A stretch of DNA of 64,000 nucleotides from contig CANTUV010000051.1 in the NCBI GenBank assembly GCA_947685225.1, positions 5,642,001 through 5,706,000 of the forward strand, in the 5' to 3' direction. The DNA comes from Garcia nutans. Taxonomy: Eukaryota > Streptophyta > Magnoliopsida > Malpighiales > Euphorbiaceae. Below the pieces are notes generated by a model that saw nothing but the letters and a program-made list of their open reading frames with translations, ran no database searches and had not been told where the DNA came from. The first letter of the stretch is position 1, and the number at the start of each line of letters is the position of its first letter. Position numbers and translations under genes: made by a program. Shown piece after piece: positions 23,059 to 34,769 of this stretch.

Positions 23059-23445
23059 ATGGCTACCAATCTTCTTCCTTTGAGGCCCATAGCTATCAGA
23101 GCTTCTGCAGGACCGGGTCCTCAGAGAACCGATCCGATCGGTCGGAAAACCTCTTCCAGCTCGGCGAACTGGTGGACTCCGATCTTTGGAATGTTCTCTG
23201 AGCCTGATTACATTGGCTCTGAGAGTAAATCCGAAGATATCCAGGACAAAAAGGAGAGCAAATCGGAGTCGGATCTCAGGCTAAAACCGGCGAAATCTCG
23301 GTTTGCTCCTGGTTGTTTTACGGAGGAGAAGGCAAAACAACTCCGTATGATGACTAGTGACACGTCATCGTTTCATGATGTGATGTATCACTCGGCCATC
23401 GCTTCTCGGCTCGCCTCCGACTTCAAGAACCGATCTGATCGGTAG
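23059..23445 (+). CDS. plant protein of unknown function, 128 residues
   Basis: This is an uninterrupted single-exon gene whose base composition is clearly richer in G+C than its surroundings. The ATG at 23059 follows a pyrimidine-rich leader, and the stop is TAG at 23443. Residues 1-30 are rich in Ala, Ser, Arg and Pro (MATNLLPLRPIAIRASAG), which could be a chloroplast transit peptide. Residues 36-52 contain NWWTPIF and SEPDYI. Residues 54-75 are acidic and lysine-rich. Residues 81-122 form a compact block with RFAPGCFTEEKAKQLR and SFHDVMYHSAIASRLASDF, probably the conserved core. No transmembrane segment or catalytic motif is seen. Codon usage, leader and an AT-rich 3' region support a real gene. 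I do not recognise the function. G-box cores upstream hint at light or stress control. Confidence 0.75.
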   Translation: MATNLLPLRPIAIRASAGPGPQRTDPIGRKTSSSSANWWTPIFGMFSEPDYIGSESKSEDIQDKKESKSESDLRLKPAKSRFAPGCFTEEKAKQLRMMTSDTSSFHDVMYHSAIASRLASDFKNRSDR

Positions 23446-24524
23446 TTTTCCGGTCAATATGGTTCAAATCTGAATCATATATGTTACATATTTTTTTTTC
23501 TTTTCTTTTTATATAAATATACGTAGATTTGTTTTTCTTATTTTGCAGCAAAATATAAATCTGGTTTTCTAATTTCTGTAATTTGGGACTGAAATGTTTG
23601 ATAATCAGATATTAATGATGTAACATTTTAGTCGATTGCTTACTTGTAAGGGATGATTTAACGAGAACAAGATCAGATATGAACTCTGTAAATTATAATT
23701 TACAATTCTAGAAAATTTTCATTTTTATTTTCGCTTAATAATTGATTTTGCAGTGGAAAGTCGAAGATGCTTGCGTTGCATTTACGTTTATGCTTGCGTT
23801 ACGTTGCTTTACTAATTGTGTAATTTAATCTCTAAATTCCATTTAAAAAAATCTTATATGCTATACTTTCAAAATGATTTATTTTTTTTTTTTGAACTGC
23901 AAAAAAATTAATTTATTTAGATCTTATAATTTTTAATTTTACAGATATCCAGTACATGCTTAATATAAAAAAATATAAATAAATTAAACAAATATTCAAC
24001 TCGCTTTCCTTTCATTTTAATAATATTCTTCATTTTAATAATTATATTATTTTAGTTAAAAGATGATTTTAACTGCTTGCATATTAGCCGGCAACCATTG
24101 GATTAACCATCAATCGTAACTCTTTTTTAAAAAGGCTGTGTTGTGTACTGGGTCCCAGTACTCAAATGAGACGGCGGAGATAAGACAGAGAATTTCACTT
24201 GACTAATCAAACAAACTTTCAGCAATTTAAGCAAATTACGATTATATTAAGGTTGATATTGGACTCGATTATCTTCACGCTTTCAAGTAGAAAATTTGAG
24301 TGGAGTTCATAGCTTCAAATACAAGTCAGGTATAGAATATAGTTATTGTACATTGAGATCCTCGTGATAGGATTCGGGAACTTTTTAGGTACTTGTCAAG
24401 TATCCCATCAAGAATATGCTTGTCTATCATATATGCTCTTCACCTTTATTATTGGGGATAAATACTGTAACATAAAAGAGCAATTTTAAAAATTTACAGA
24501 AATGTGAAATTTCTTTTAAATATT
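23446..24524. other. 3' flank of the 128-residue gene and intergenic DNA
   Basis: The first 300 bases are T-rich, with AATATAAAT and AATATGG-like words that could serve as plant polyadenylation signals, though no exact site can be fixed. Nothing further is recognised up to the inverted repeat. Confidence 0.4.
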
Positions 24525-26035
24525 ATCGTAAGTATATAAGAGTTAACGAGTTAAATTAAAAATGTGAAGCTAAATTAAAAGTCATATTTTTAATTTAACT
24601 CTTTATTTTTTTAATACTGTTTAATTTTAAAATCGTAACTTTAAATTGTGATTTTATTAAAATTAAAATTCAATATATCCAACAACTCAAAAAATATATA
24701 TAAATAGAATTTTATATCAAACTATAACTTCATGTCATTTGAATTAAACTGTAATTTAAAATTACGATTTGGCTGCTAATAAAAAAAACTTGCATCAAGA
24801 GTTGCGGTTTGATACAGTCTAATCTCTGGCTGGCAAAAATAAATTTATGAATATATTATAAAAATTTATGTATATGTCATATTTTTTTTATGGATATGTT
24901 ATAATTATATATGAGTTTAGGTTTGCCATAATTATTTATGAATTTAATCTTAGTGAATTTTTTTTATAAATCTTTTTAATTTTTAAATTTTTTTAAACCA
25001 ATTAAATATATATGTTGATTAAAATTAATTTTTTTGATATTTTAAATTAAAATACAATAAATATTTTTTTGATTTTTCTAATCAATTCTATCTAAATTTT
25101 TAAACCATTTTCATTTTAATTTCGTTTGATTCTATTTCAATTATATTTCATGATATGAAATTTCAGCTAAATGAAATCTAAAATAAATGACGATAAATCT
25201 GAAGACGCCTTATTAAATATCAACTCAAATAATATGTGTATCTATTTATAATCTATACTTTTTTAAAATGTAAATTTTTTAGTGCATCTCTAGATTTTTA
25301 TGTTGTGAATCTTTATTAATTAATAACTTAATTAAAATAAAAAATAAAAAAGAGACTAACTTAGCATGATATATTTTTTAGAAAAAAAATTTTACTTCAT
25401 TAAAAAATATTTAATTTTATTATATGTCTATACACATATATATGTTTTTGAAAACTTTGGTTAAAAAAATATGATCTAACACTTTTAACTCTAAAATTAA
25501 ATTAAGCATATTTATTAAAATTAATATATTTAAATTAAATATAATTATACTATTATACATTGCCAAAATTATATATATTTATATATTTAGATATCAAATT
25601 TTTTAAAAAAATTAACTAATAAACCTTAAACTTATTTAATTTTCTAAATATAATATATTATTTAGATATCAAAATTTTTTAAAAAAATTATGACAAACTC
25701 ATAAATAATTATGGCAAACTCATAAATAATTATTTCATACCTATAAAAAATTATAACATATATATAAATTCTTATAATATACCCATAAATCTATCCTATA
25801 AATTGAGTCTCGTTATCCAGACCAAATTACAGTTTGGTACAAATTTCGTTTTTATTAGGAGACGGACTGTAATTTTGAGTTACAATTTAATTCAAATGAC
25901 ATGATAAGACATTAAACCGTAACTTAAAGTTGTCCAAATATTATCCAAAACTTTAAATTTCGATTTTAATAAAACTGAAACTCAAAATTAAAATGTGACT
26001 TTTAATTTAGCTCTTTAATTCTCGTATTCTGGTAA
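24525..26035. repeat. large inverted repeat, about 1.5 kb
   Basis: The left arm (about 24525-24960) and right arm (about 25690-26035) are reverse complements over roughly 350-430 bases with mismatches and indels. Anchors include ATGTCATTTGAATTAAACTG at 24733, which matches the reverse complement near 25903, CTAAATTAAAAGTCAYAT near the outer ends, and GTTTGCCATAATTATTTATG near the inner ends. The 700-base spacer has no gene. This could be a foldback or long-terminal-inverted-repeat DNA transposon without transposase. The exact ends and target duplication are not clear. Confidence 0.65.
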
Positions 26036-26172
26036 ATTCAGACTAAATAAGTTTTGAAATTTTATGGGTTTTAATAATAATAATAATAATAAGTGTGATT
26101 AATTAGATAATGATTGATGAAAAGAATTAAAGATATTTATACAGATGCAGCTAATTTAATCGTCAATATGTT

Positions 26173-26345
26173 CCGCATCAAAGCAAAATTTTAATCAGAA
26201 AATGAACCAAAAAACAAGTTGCCAAAGCTCTTAAGAATATTCTGTAATTTTAATTGTGCCGCGTCAAAGCAAAAAATTTTAGTCAGAAAATAAACCAAAC
26301 TTGCAAACGCTCTTAAGAATATTACCCTAATACGGCCATGAAAGG
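26173..26345 (+). repeat. tandem duplication, 86 bp period
   Basis: CCGCATCAAAGCAAAATTTT at 26173 recurs as CCGCGTCAAAGCAAAAAATT at 26259, and both copies run on through GAAAATGAACCAAA / GAAAATAAACCAAA to GCTCTTAAGAATATT. A weaker echo of the end of the unit (CGCTCCTAAGAATATTCTCC) is at 26430. Confidence 0.6.
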
Positions 26346-27430
26346 ACAAAATCTTAGAATTCTAATTCCATCAAATCTTTGAATTGTCAAACATATAGAA
26401 AAACAAACAAACGAGAAGGGAAAACAAATTCGCTCCTAAGAATATTCTCCTAATCTGGGCATGAAATTAAGCTTTAGGATGGTAAAAAATATAGAAAAAT
26501 AAACAAGCAAGAAGGGAAAATAAAAATTGTCCCTTGAGAATGAAAGCAGGATACGTCTAAGAAACATGTGAACAATACTGGGAAAGAAGTGGTCCTAGGA
26601 GCTGTATACACGTCAACTGTTTCACATGCATTTTCTATCATTAAAAATAACCTTACAATGAAGGCAATAGCCAATAGTTGTGCCAGAACCAAGGCAACAG
26701 AAGAAAAATAACCACATCTTTGCCGGCAACCAACCCCTGCATTACCGTCATTTGTAATAAAATTACCATGCAAATATAAACAGAGGGCAAACTTGGCAAC
26801 CATATAATAATGTCAAATGTTGAATAAGTTCCATATTCAAACCAACAATATACTCGAGAACCTTTATGAAGCAGATCAGTCATGCAACATGCAAGACATG
26901 TAGAGATATTTTATTCGATTAGTAGCCTAGTAATCAAGTGCTTGCCACATATCACAAGAGGTTTAGAGCCAAACTCCGATGCCCCTCTCTCCTTTTATTA
27001 CTTCTTTCTGTATTGAAAGGAAAATCTAGCAGTAAACAACAATCATCCCCAAAAGAATTTAACACCAGGAGCATAGAGTATATACCATTAAAGAGGCTTT
27101 GCTGCCCCCGAGTTACCAACTTAAGAGTTGGTAGATCAACTGGTAGTAAAGTAATTCTGCTAATAATGATTATGAACTTGAAACATTTGATGGTACTTAA
27201 GTTCATCGTTGTTAACCTCTTTGACAATTTGGGTTCATTAGGATATTTCGAAGTTTCAACCTTGTTCAATGGAAACATCAAACTAATGAAACTACTTAAG
27301 ATGGAAAGATACCTAAAAATAACTAACAAGTACTAACTTAGCTCCCTGCAGAAGACGAGACTGTGGCATTAAGTCTTTGATAGTGAGAAATCATATACCC
27401 TGTCAAATAAACATAATACTGACCATCCAA

Positions 27431-27858
27431 ACAGAACCTGTAGATTGCAACTTGCAACCATAATGTCGATAACAAACTGAACTTAATTTCACTGAGGCAT
27501 GCGAGGTACTACTTTAGGCATCCAGGTTCTAGACTTCATGAATTTTGTACTCGCTCAGAAATATAAAATGCAATCAATATCACATAATAAAACTGAAAGA
27601 ATGCAATATGAACTTTTGATATGCTAAACTATGGTACTATGAAAACAGAACCTGTAGATTGCAACTTGCAACCATAATGTCGATAACAAACTGAACTTAA
27701 TTTCACTGAGGCATGCGAGGTACTACTTTAGGCATCCAGGTTCTTGACTTCATGAATTTTGTACTCACTCAGAAATATAAAATGCAATCAATATCACATA
27801 ATAAAACTGAAAGAATGCAATATGAACTTTTGATATGCTAAACTATGGTACTATGAAA
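27431..27858 (+). repeat. recent 214 bp tandem duplication
   Basis: Unit one (27431-27644) and unit two (27645-27858) both run from ACAGAACCTGTAGATTGC to GGTACTATGAAA. By eye they differ at two positions only: CTAGAC versus CTTGAC, and ACTCGCTC versus ACTCACTC. The near identity shows a recent event. Confidence 0.9.
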
Positions 27859-28429
27859 ATTTCAAGTTTCTATTTAATTTGTATATGAAAGAAATTATAG
27901 GGTAAAGCAACAAATCGGACCTCACACTCCACATTAACAAATACACTTGCTCTCAATGAGAGGAAGAATACTAGGGAAAAATTAGAAGCTAGAGAGAAAC
28001 ATGAACAACACACACATAGTATAAATATTTGGACAATCATTCCCAAAAAGCCTTAACCAGACAGATCATTAGTACTTATGATTTTATGAAGACATGCCAA
28101 TCTTAGGCCTTTACTTGTTCCCACTCCACACCGCTAATCATTTAAAATGAAGTTGATCAGCTATCTGTAGACTAGTTTTTCAAATAGTGCAATTGACACA
28201 ATTGACTTAATCACTTGAATAAATATTTTAAACATCTTCCAGAACTTTGGATTCGTCAGCTTAAGACAAACAAACTGAGATGCAATCATCAAACCTCGCA
28301 ATTAAGAAATTGTGAATTTGTTTTAAAATACAAAGAAGAGAAGGCCATCCTAGTACAATAATTTGAAATTACAACTTGAAAGCTCCTCCCCTCAACCCCT
28401 TTTTCTTCCTTTCATGGGACTAGAATAAT

Positions 28430-28905
28430 AATTAAAAGAAATTATATATCCTACTAAACAAACTTAATATTGACCATTCATACGAAGCCAATAACAAACT
28501 AAACTTTAATTTCTCTAAAGAGTGGAAAGCAATATTTTTGGCATGAAGGTTATCAGCTTCGGAGATCAAAAACCTAATGACGGCTTTTTTTTTTTCTCTC
28601 TCTCTCTAACACGGCATTTACATTTAACAAAAGCAAATTCTTTCATCTGATATTTATTTCTCTGAAAAACAACAGTTGTAAGATATAAATCTAAAACCAT
28701 TAGCCCCCTAAAATAGGTATAAGATGCAGCTAATAATCCATAACAAAAATGACAAGAATAAAACTCAAATTCTTGTAAGCTAATTCATGGTATTGGAAAA
28801 ATGCCACGTTGCTATTTGATTCATAAACAAATGAAAGATGTAGAGTGAAGTAGCAAGCCGGACCTCTTAATCCACAAGCAAATTTACTTGCTCTCAATGT
28901 CATAC
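28430..28905 (+). repeat. diverged copy of the 27380-27955 segment
   Basis: Shared blocks in the same order are AACTTAATATTGACCAT versus AACATAATACTGACCAT, CAATAACAAACTAAACTTTAAT versus a CGATAACAAACTGAACTTAA word, a CTATTTRATTYRTA word, AAGYAACAARYCGGACCTC, and ACTTGCTCTCAATG. The 28430 copy has insertions, including a T/CT run near 28585. This indicates an older duplication that predates the 214 bp one. Confidence 0.55.
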
Positions 28906-30021
28906 AGATCTGTTCTGTATATATTAATTAAGGGAAAGCAACAATACTGAAAACAAAATTTAAAATATATATATATTTAATAGCATCTTACATGAGAAAA
29001 TTACAATTTCACAACATTCCAGACATCAAAGTGCATGCTATTAGCTTATACTTGTCATCTCATACATGCAAGGCACTTTATGCAAGGTCTGAGGCAGTAA
29101 ATTAAAACTTTCTAAACAGTGTTAACAATTTTTAAGGCTCAGCCTATAATGAGGGGAGTCTCAATAAGAACACACTTTACAACATAAAATTCTGTCCAAA
29201 ATTGATAGTGCAAGCCAAAACAGCAATTTAAGGACAAATTCCACCTCTAGTAAGAAATACCCAAGGAAATCCTGTATCTAGCACTGTTGTACTTTAATAG
29301 AAATGCAACTACTTAAAAAGAATTTATGAAATTATTTCTTCCTGTTCAATATCAAACTGCTAAAGGGGAATTTTTCAATTTAAAACATATAATAACCCAA
29401 CCCCAATATCAGACTTGCAGCCTCCTTACAAACTTTGCGTGAAAACCCATAAAGATATCCAAATAATAAGGAATTAACTTTTCCCAACTCATAAGTTACA
29501 GTTAGCTATCAATTGATTATAGTCTAACAACAACATAAGTCATGGCAAATAGTTGCTCAGCAGCTTACAACTCCTATCTCGTCTGCAGCATGCAACATGT
29601 TGAACCAAGATAAAGATATGTTCATTTCATTCCCATGAATTCAATGTTAGGAAATTTGGTATAACTATACTAAATTCTATTTAAACCAAAAAGGTTAATC
29701 AACATTCCCTGGAAAAATAAAATCCAACCTATCTAACTCCTCCTTCTACATCCATTGGTTAATATTGTAAGTGAAGCCACTACACTTTCTAACTTCTCGT
29801 ATCAATTTTCATACAGGCAGCAAGTACTTTATCATTTCATAAAACATACACACACCTAACTGGCACAGGGAATATCACAAGCAGCACATTTAAAAGGTCT
29901 ACATTAAGTAAATGGAATAAGAATTTTCAATTTTCAATTTCATATACCAAAATGATATGATTGCTCTCCCATTCACAATATAGTCAATCAATGAACACAA
30001 AGAAGTTAAAATCATATTGCA

Positions 30022-30477
30022 TTATTCAAGAATCGAATTTTCATTAAGTTGAGAAAAAGGATACACCAAGTAAAAGCCATGGGCAAAAGCACCAACCAAC
30101 ACGGCCGTAAACAATCGATCTCTTAAAACCGGATTTCTACGCAGCGAGATTCGAACTGAAAATAATAATAAAAATAATAAAAATAAAATAATAGTGATAA
30201 TAGTGAACATCTCCAAACGTTAAAATACGAATGGCTGAAAAGAAATTAAAAAAATAGACACAAAATCATACTCAGAGGGAGAACCGGAGCATAGACGAGA
30301 GGGACCAAAAACTTGAAAGGAGGTCCATTGCTTTGCTTTCTAACAGCAGCCTCCCTTAAATAGACATCAGCATGGATCAGATGAATTAAGCAACAAGACA
30401 GATGATCTTTATATATATAAATATAAATAGAAGTGTAGCGAAACTCACCGGACAGAGGGATCGGAAGATGAGGCCAT
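30022..30477 (-). CDS. small probable membrane protein, 81 residues, three exons
   Basis: Exon 1 is 30477-30449 (MASSSDPSVR, donor GTGAGT). Exon 2 is 30354-30272 (acceptor TTTAAG, EAAVRKQSNGPPFKFLVP and on to VYAPVLPL, donor GTATGA). Exon 3 is 30155-30022 (acceptor TTTTCAG, RISLRRNPVLRDRLF, AVLVGAFAHGFYLV, then a TAA stop). Phases match at both junctions (codons CG|G and A|TT), which is strong support for a real gene. There are two hydrophobic stretches, about residues 25-37 and 55-69, separated by a basic loop, suggesting a short two-pass or hairpin membrane protein. The last residues after FYLV are less convincing, and a GTGTAT right there could be a donor to a further exon in the region to the left. 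Function is not recognised; the layout resembles small conserved plant membrane proteins of unknown role. Confidence 0.65.
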
Positions 30478-31299
30478 ATGGAGATTGACGGGGCAGAGGA
30501 TATCTACAGAAATGTACTAATTGCGTTGGACTAGTCTCTTGTTCGGGCAATTTGTTTATGTGGAGGGCGGAAATTAAAGGTCCGTTAGCCTGTTAGATTA
30601 GGTCATACTAACCAAGAGCATAACTTTTTCTTTTTTGGCCAGCAACAAGAGCATAACTAGCTCACGCAAAAATTGCAACAGGCTTGCCAAATTTGCCTAC
30701 CTTATGTTTAAAAAGCATATCCTATAAAATATATTTTTATTATAAGTATCTATAATTTATCCACCGCTTAAATATATTTTAATTACATAATTAAGAGAAA
30801 AAAATATTTTTTGTTTTTTAACATTCAAACCATAGTTAAAAGCTTATTATTTCAAGGGTTAATTACAAATATATATATAGATATATATAAACTTAAGCAT
30901 ATTTTTCAATTTCATGATAAACACTTTATATTTAATTATTAAACTCATTTCAATTATACCAAATTTATAGGAAAAGACATTTTAACCTGCAAATAAGCTG
31001 ATGTGTTGGTTTTGATAAATTGAGTGAGGAGTTGACGTGAAAAAATGCCTGCTAATGTGGATGGTGCTATGTCAGAATGAAAAAATGATGTCATTTTTAC
31101 CAATGCAAATAAAATCAATCTCAAATAGAGCCCATTCAAAACATAAAATCCTTAATCTTTGAAATCACGCATAATCAAATCCCTAATTGTCACTAGAATC
31201 TTTTCAAGAGAAATCAATCAATACAAAATCAACTAGAATTGAAGGTGATGGATGAATCCTTAAATAGGTGAATCGAATTCTCAAAATTGCTTTCTCATT
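30478..31299. other. intergenic DNA upstream of the minus-strand gene
   Basis: The first 100 bases left of 30600 are more GC-rich and would hold the promoter and 5' leader of the three-exon gene; no clear TATA box was found. CAAGAGCATAACT is repeated at 30615 and 30647. The rest is AT-rich and unrecognised. Confidence 0.4.
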
Positions 31300-32850
31300 T
31301 GTAATAGATTACAGCTCTAATAGTGTGTCACGTGGATGAGCTGCACGTCATAGTGAGCTCCTGAGTTGATTATTGATGCAGCCAAAGGCCGTTGATTTTG
31401 GAGAGAAAAGTCAGTTGTTGATTATCTAATATGTTAGTAGTTAGTTAGTGATGTCAGCTTAATTGATTAGTATAAATAGAGAAGAACTCTCTGGATTGAT
31501 TCATTGAGTTCAGCTTATATTCATCATTTTTTCTCCATTCTTGAGTTAGTTAGTTTTGCTCTGTAATACAAGTGACTCAACTCACTATTGTATGTACTTT
31601 TTTCTTCAATTACTTGTACAATTCTTCTTCATCAAAATTCCATTATGGTATTAGAGTAAAGTTCATTGTGATTTGCTTTTCCTTTTCCTTTCTTTTCTCT
31701 CATTTGTGATTCGATTACTTATTCGAAAATGGCCACTGCTACAGAAATCAATCAAGATCAGAGTACAAGATAGTCCAGCTAGTCCTTATTACCTTCATGC
31801 AAATGAAAATCCCTCTTTGGTCCTAGTTTTTCCAGTATTAATAGGATCAAATTATCATTCTTGGGCAAGAGCCATGAGAATGGTTTATTGTCAAAGAATA
31901 AACTCAAGTTTGTGGATGGTTCAATTCCAGTGCCGGGTATGGACAATTCTTTGTACCCTTTTGTCGGAAAGATGCAATACCATGGTTCTTTCATGGCTTT
32001 ATCACTCAGTTTCACCTGCAATTCACAAAAGTATTATATGGTTAGATAATGCACTTAATGTTTGGAATGATCTAAATGGAGGATTTGTCCAAGGTGATGT
32101 GTTTAGAATTTCAGAATTACAAGAAGAACTTTGCACTTTCAATCAAAATGCATTTACTGCTACTGATTAATTTACACAATTGAAAGTTATTTAGGATGAA
32201 TTAGTTAATATGAGGCTAATACCAAAATGTTCTTACAATCCACAGTGTAATTATGATGCTTTAAAGAATGTCAAGAATTATCAAGAAAGTGATTATGTGA
32301 TAAGATTCTTGAAAGGCTTAAATGAAAACTATGCTACTGCTAGGTCTTAGATCATGATGATGGATCCTCTAGCCAGTATCTATAAGATTTTTTCATTTGG
32401 CTATACAACATGAAAGGTAGCTGGGCAGTCTAATGCCTAAACTAGCAGGACCTGGAATCTTTTACAGCGAGGTTAATTGTGGTAACGGGTAACAAGGCAC
32501 AAATCAGATGATCACCGAAAACAAGAAGCTTGCTTTTAATTCTGGTCAAATAAGAGTCTTTGGCTCGAACATTGGTTCCAACAATAAACGAGTTTGCACT
32601 TACTGTGGTTACAATGGTCATGCAGTAGATGTTTGCTACAAAAAAACATGGATACCCATCAGGTTATAAACTAAAGTTGAGGCAAAATGCCAGTTATGTT
32701 AATCAGGTTGATAGTGCATACAATGGAACTCAAGATATGAATGGTGAATCTGTTAATTTTTGGCAAATGATTAATGAGCCAGATATCTTTGAATCCCCAG
32801 TGCAATCACTTGAACCTTCACAGCCTATGCCTTCTACTAATTTTCCATAT
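31300..32850 (+). mobile_element. truncated Ty1/copia element (LTR and gag only)
   Basis: About 340 bp that resembles a copia LTR (TATAAATAGAG at 31474) ends near CCA at 31642, followed by a decayed primer site (TGGTATTAGAG, 31646) and a gag relic to about 32840. No protease, integrase or reverse transcriptase follows; a different, probably gypsy, LTR begins instead. The LTR start is uncertain. Confidence 0.6.
31729..32835 (+). pseudogene. copia gag relic with zinc knuckle
   Basis: The relic starts MATATEINQDQ at 31729. In alternating frames it shows NENPSLVLVFPVLIGSNYHS, LSKNKLKFVDGSIPVP, VLSWLYHSVSPAI, VWNDLNGGFVQGD, RFLKGLNENYATA and MMMDPLAS, the usual course of an RE1-type gag (Retrotran_gag_3 plus UBN2). 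A CCHC zinc knuckle (CTYCGYNGHAVDVC) lies near 32595-32636, followed one frame later by KKHGYPSGYK. At least five stops or frame changes are present. Confidence 0.7.
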
Positions 32851-34503
32851 TTTCAAATATTTCATATTTTTAGTATTTCTCAATCACATTATTCATTTCT
32901 TTTCACAATTCCCTCATGCTTAGTTATATACCCCATTTTCCTTCACATTACCTGTTGCATTATTCGTCTAAGATCTTTTCCATACATAATTAATATTATA
33001 CACATTTTACACATTAAATATTTAACCGTTACATTAGCCATTCTAAATGGCTTGGCAATTCATATTATATGTATTTCTCTCACTTTACTTAAAACCACAC
33101 ACTTCTATAAAAATTTACAAGAAAATAGCATAACACATTTTCAAATTCACAAATATGTTGTGCCAAAATGAAAGTAAATTAAACAATAATCACTAGAGTA
33201 TATACTAATCTTTAGTATGCCAAAGCCAAGGCAAATCTCAATCTCCAACCTTAACTTCTTCCTCTCTTTAATTTTACAATTTCACCTATTCAATTCTAAA
33301 TCACATTGTAAGTTCCAATATAGGATAACACACTTCAGTTATCCAAACACCAATTACAATATTTCTACACAAAATTTTACCAAAATCCTATTTTCATCAT
33401 GACTACCTTATTCAAATTTCAACCAAACACACTTATTTTCAACATTTAACTATAAAATCATTATCTACATATCAAAATAATACTAAAATAATTCATTTCA
33501 ATAATTATACTCACTCCCATCCAAAATCATAATTTCACATATTTAACTATAAAACCCTAACCTTATCCATACTTATTCATATCCAAATTATTATCATAAA
33601 ATCACAGTACTCATATTAAAATAATATTGAATCAATCCATTTTAAAAATTATAATCATCTATATAAAAACCCTACTCACACATCACCATCTCATAACCAT
33701 AAATTCATCATCTAAGTTAATTTTAACAAATTAATCAATAATTCACTACATATACATCATATTAACTCAATTATTACTAATTCCAAAAATTAAACACAAC
33801 TTTCTCTCTCTACCTTAATCACACATAATCATCAAACAAGGAAAAACAATTTAAAAAGAGAAGAATTTACTTGATTCTTGCTAAATCTCCAAAGTCACCA
33901 CCAAACCCTTTGAAAAGTCTCTTGAATTTTAGGATGTTAAGAAGAAACACACGTACACACACACACTCTTTCTCTAATTACAGGTTCCCATAGAAGAACA
34001 AGAAGATAGTCTCTTTTATTCTAATTCCCATCTATAAATATCTTTATACATATATATAGTAATTGTTTAATTATTTAATTAAATTACTTTTAATATAAAT
34101 CACATATTTTTCATCTTCTTTGACTTTTTTTTTCTCTTATTATTATTAATTAATTAATTAATATTTATTTAATAAATATCTAAAATTTCATTATCTTTCA
34201 CTATCTAAAATTATTTTTAATTTTAATTTATTTTATTCATTACTATTTATCATTTTTATTATTATCTTTTTCAACAACAATTACATATATATATATATAA
34301 CAAATATATACTTTGCATATATATTATATATATTTTATCTATATATATATATCTTGTATATTTTATATATACTTCAAATATATCATAGAAATATATCTTA
34401 CATTTATAACATGTGCATCTTATATTTCTCTCTTTTAATCATATTTACTTAATCATTCATATCAATTATTCTAAAGTGCACTAAAAATGGAGATGTTACA
34501 CTA
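32851..34503 (-). repeat. probable solo or orphan gypsy LTR
   Basis: On the minus strand the segment begins TGTAACATCTCCATTTTTAG at 34503, a start typical of plant Tekay/Del-type gypsy LTRs. It contains a TATAAAGATATTTATAGATG promoter-like word near 34050-34030 and a pyrimidine/purine-rich leader, with no coding potential. No internal gypsy domain is found on either side. The left boundary is approximate, set where copia gag similarity ends, and no target duplication could be established. Confidence 0.45.
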
Positions 34504-34587
34504 ACAATATTAATACACATGTACTATCAATATTATGAGCATACTAATTTAACTATTATATTTTGATAATTTCAATATAAAGTTTTA
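34504..34587. other. spacer and left target duplication of LINE
   Basis: Short AT-rich spacer. ATATAAAGTTTTA at 34575-34587 is repeated exactly at 42937-42949 and flanks the split LINE. Confidence 0.7.
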
Positions 34588-34718
34588 TTTTTTATATCAG
34601 AAATAAGAAGATTTCATTAATAGAGAATGTAAAAGTACAACATACACAAATAGAAGAAACAGAAAATAAACAAATAAACAAAGAGCAATAACAGAACAAT
34701 GAAAAACAGAGCAAAGAG
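34588..34718 (-). mobile_element. LINE 3' end (part 1 of a split copy)
   Basis: On the minus strand this ends TTAATGAAATCTTCTTATTT, CTGAT and then an A-rich tail, a typical plant L1 terminus. The rest of the copy is at 42065-42936 on the other side of the copia insertion. Joined, the copy is about 1.0 kb, 5'-truncated, and contains only 3' sequence. Confidence 0.65.
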
Positions 34719-34725
34719 TGTTAGC

Positions 34726-34769
<44 letters not shown>

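Larger units (their letters stand above)
26346..30021. other. long non-coding region with local duplications
   Basis: The region is less AT-rich than its surroundings and lies downstream of the three-exon minus-strand gene. No frame matches a known family. Two open frames on opposite strands at about 26940-27335 overlap completely and lack any motif. The region could hold further exons or 3' untranslated sequence of the minus-strand gene, or an unrelated transcript; sequence alone does not decide. Confidence 0.4.

Noticed and set aside
22838..23083. Upstream ATG and open frame overlapping the start of the 128-residue gene
   Set aside because: It is in another frame, lies across the promoter and leader, and encodes a Ser/Leu/Pro-rich stretch from pyrimidine runs. 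At best an upstream open frame; the ATG at 23059 opens the conserved-looking protein.
26938..27336. Two fully overlapping open frames of about 130 codons on opposite strands
   Set aside because: Neither has a recognisable motif, splice context or composition bias, and overlap on both strands is usual for chance frames.
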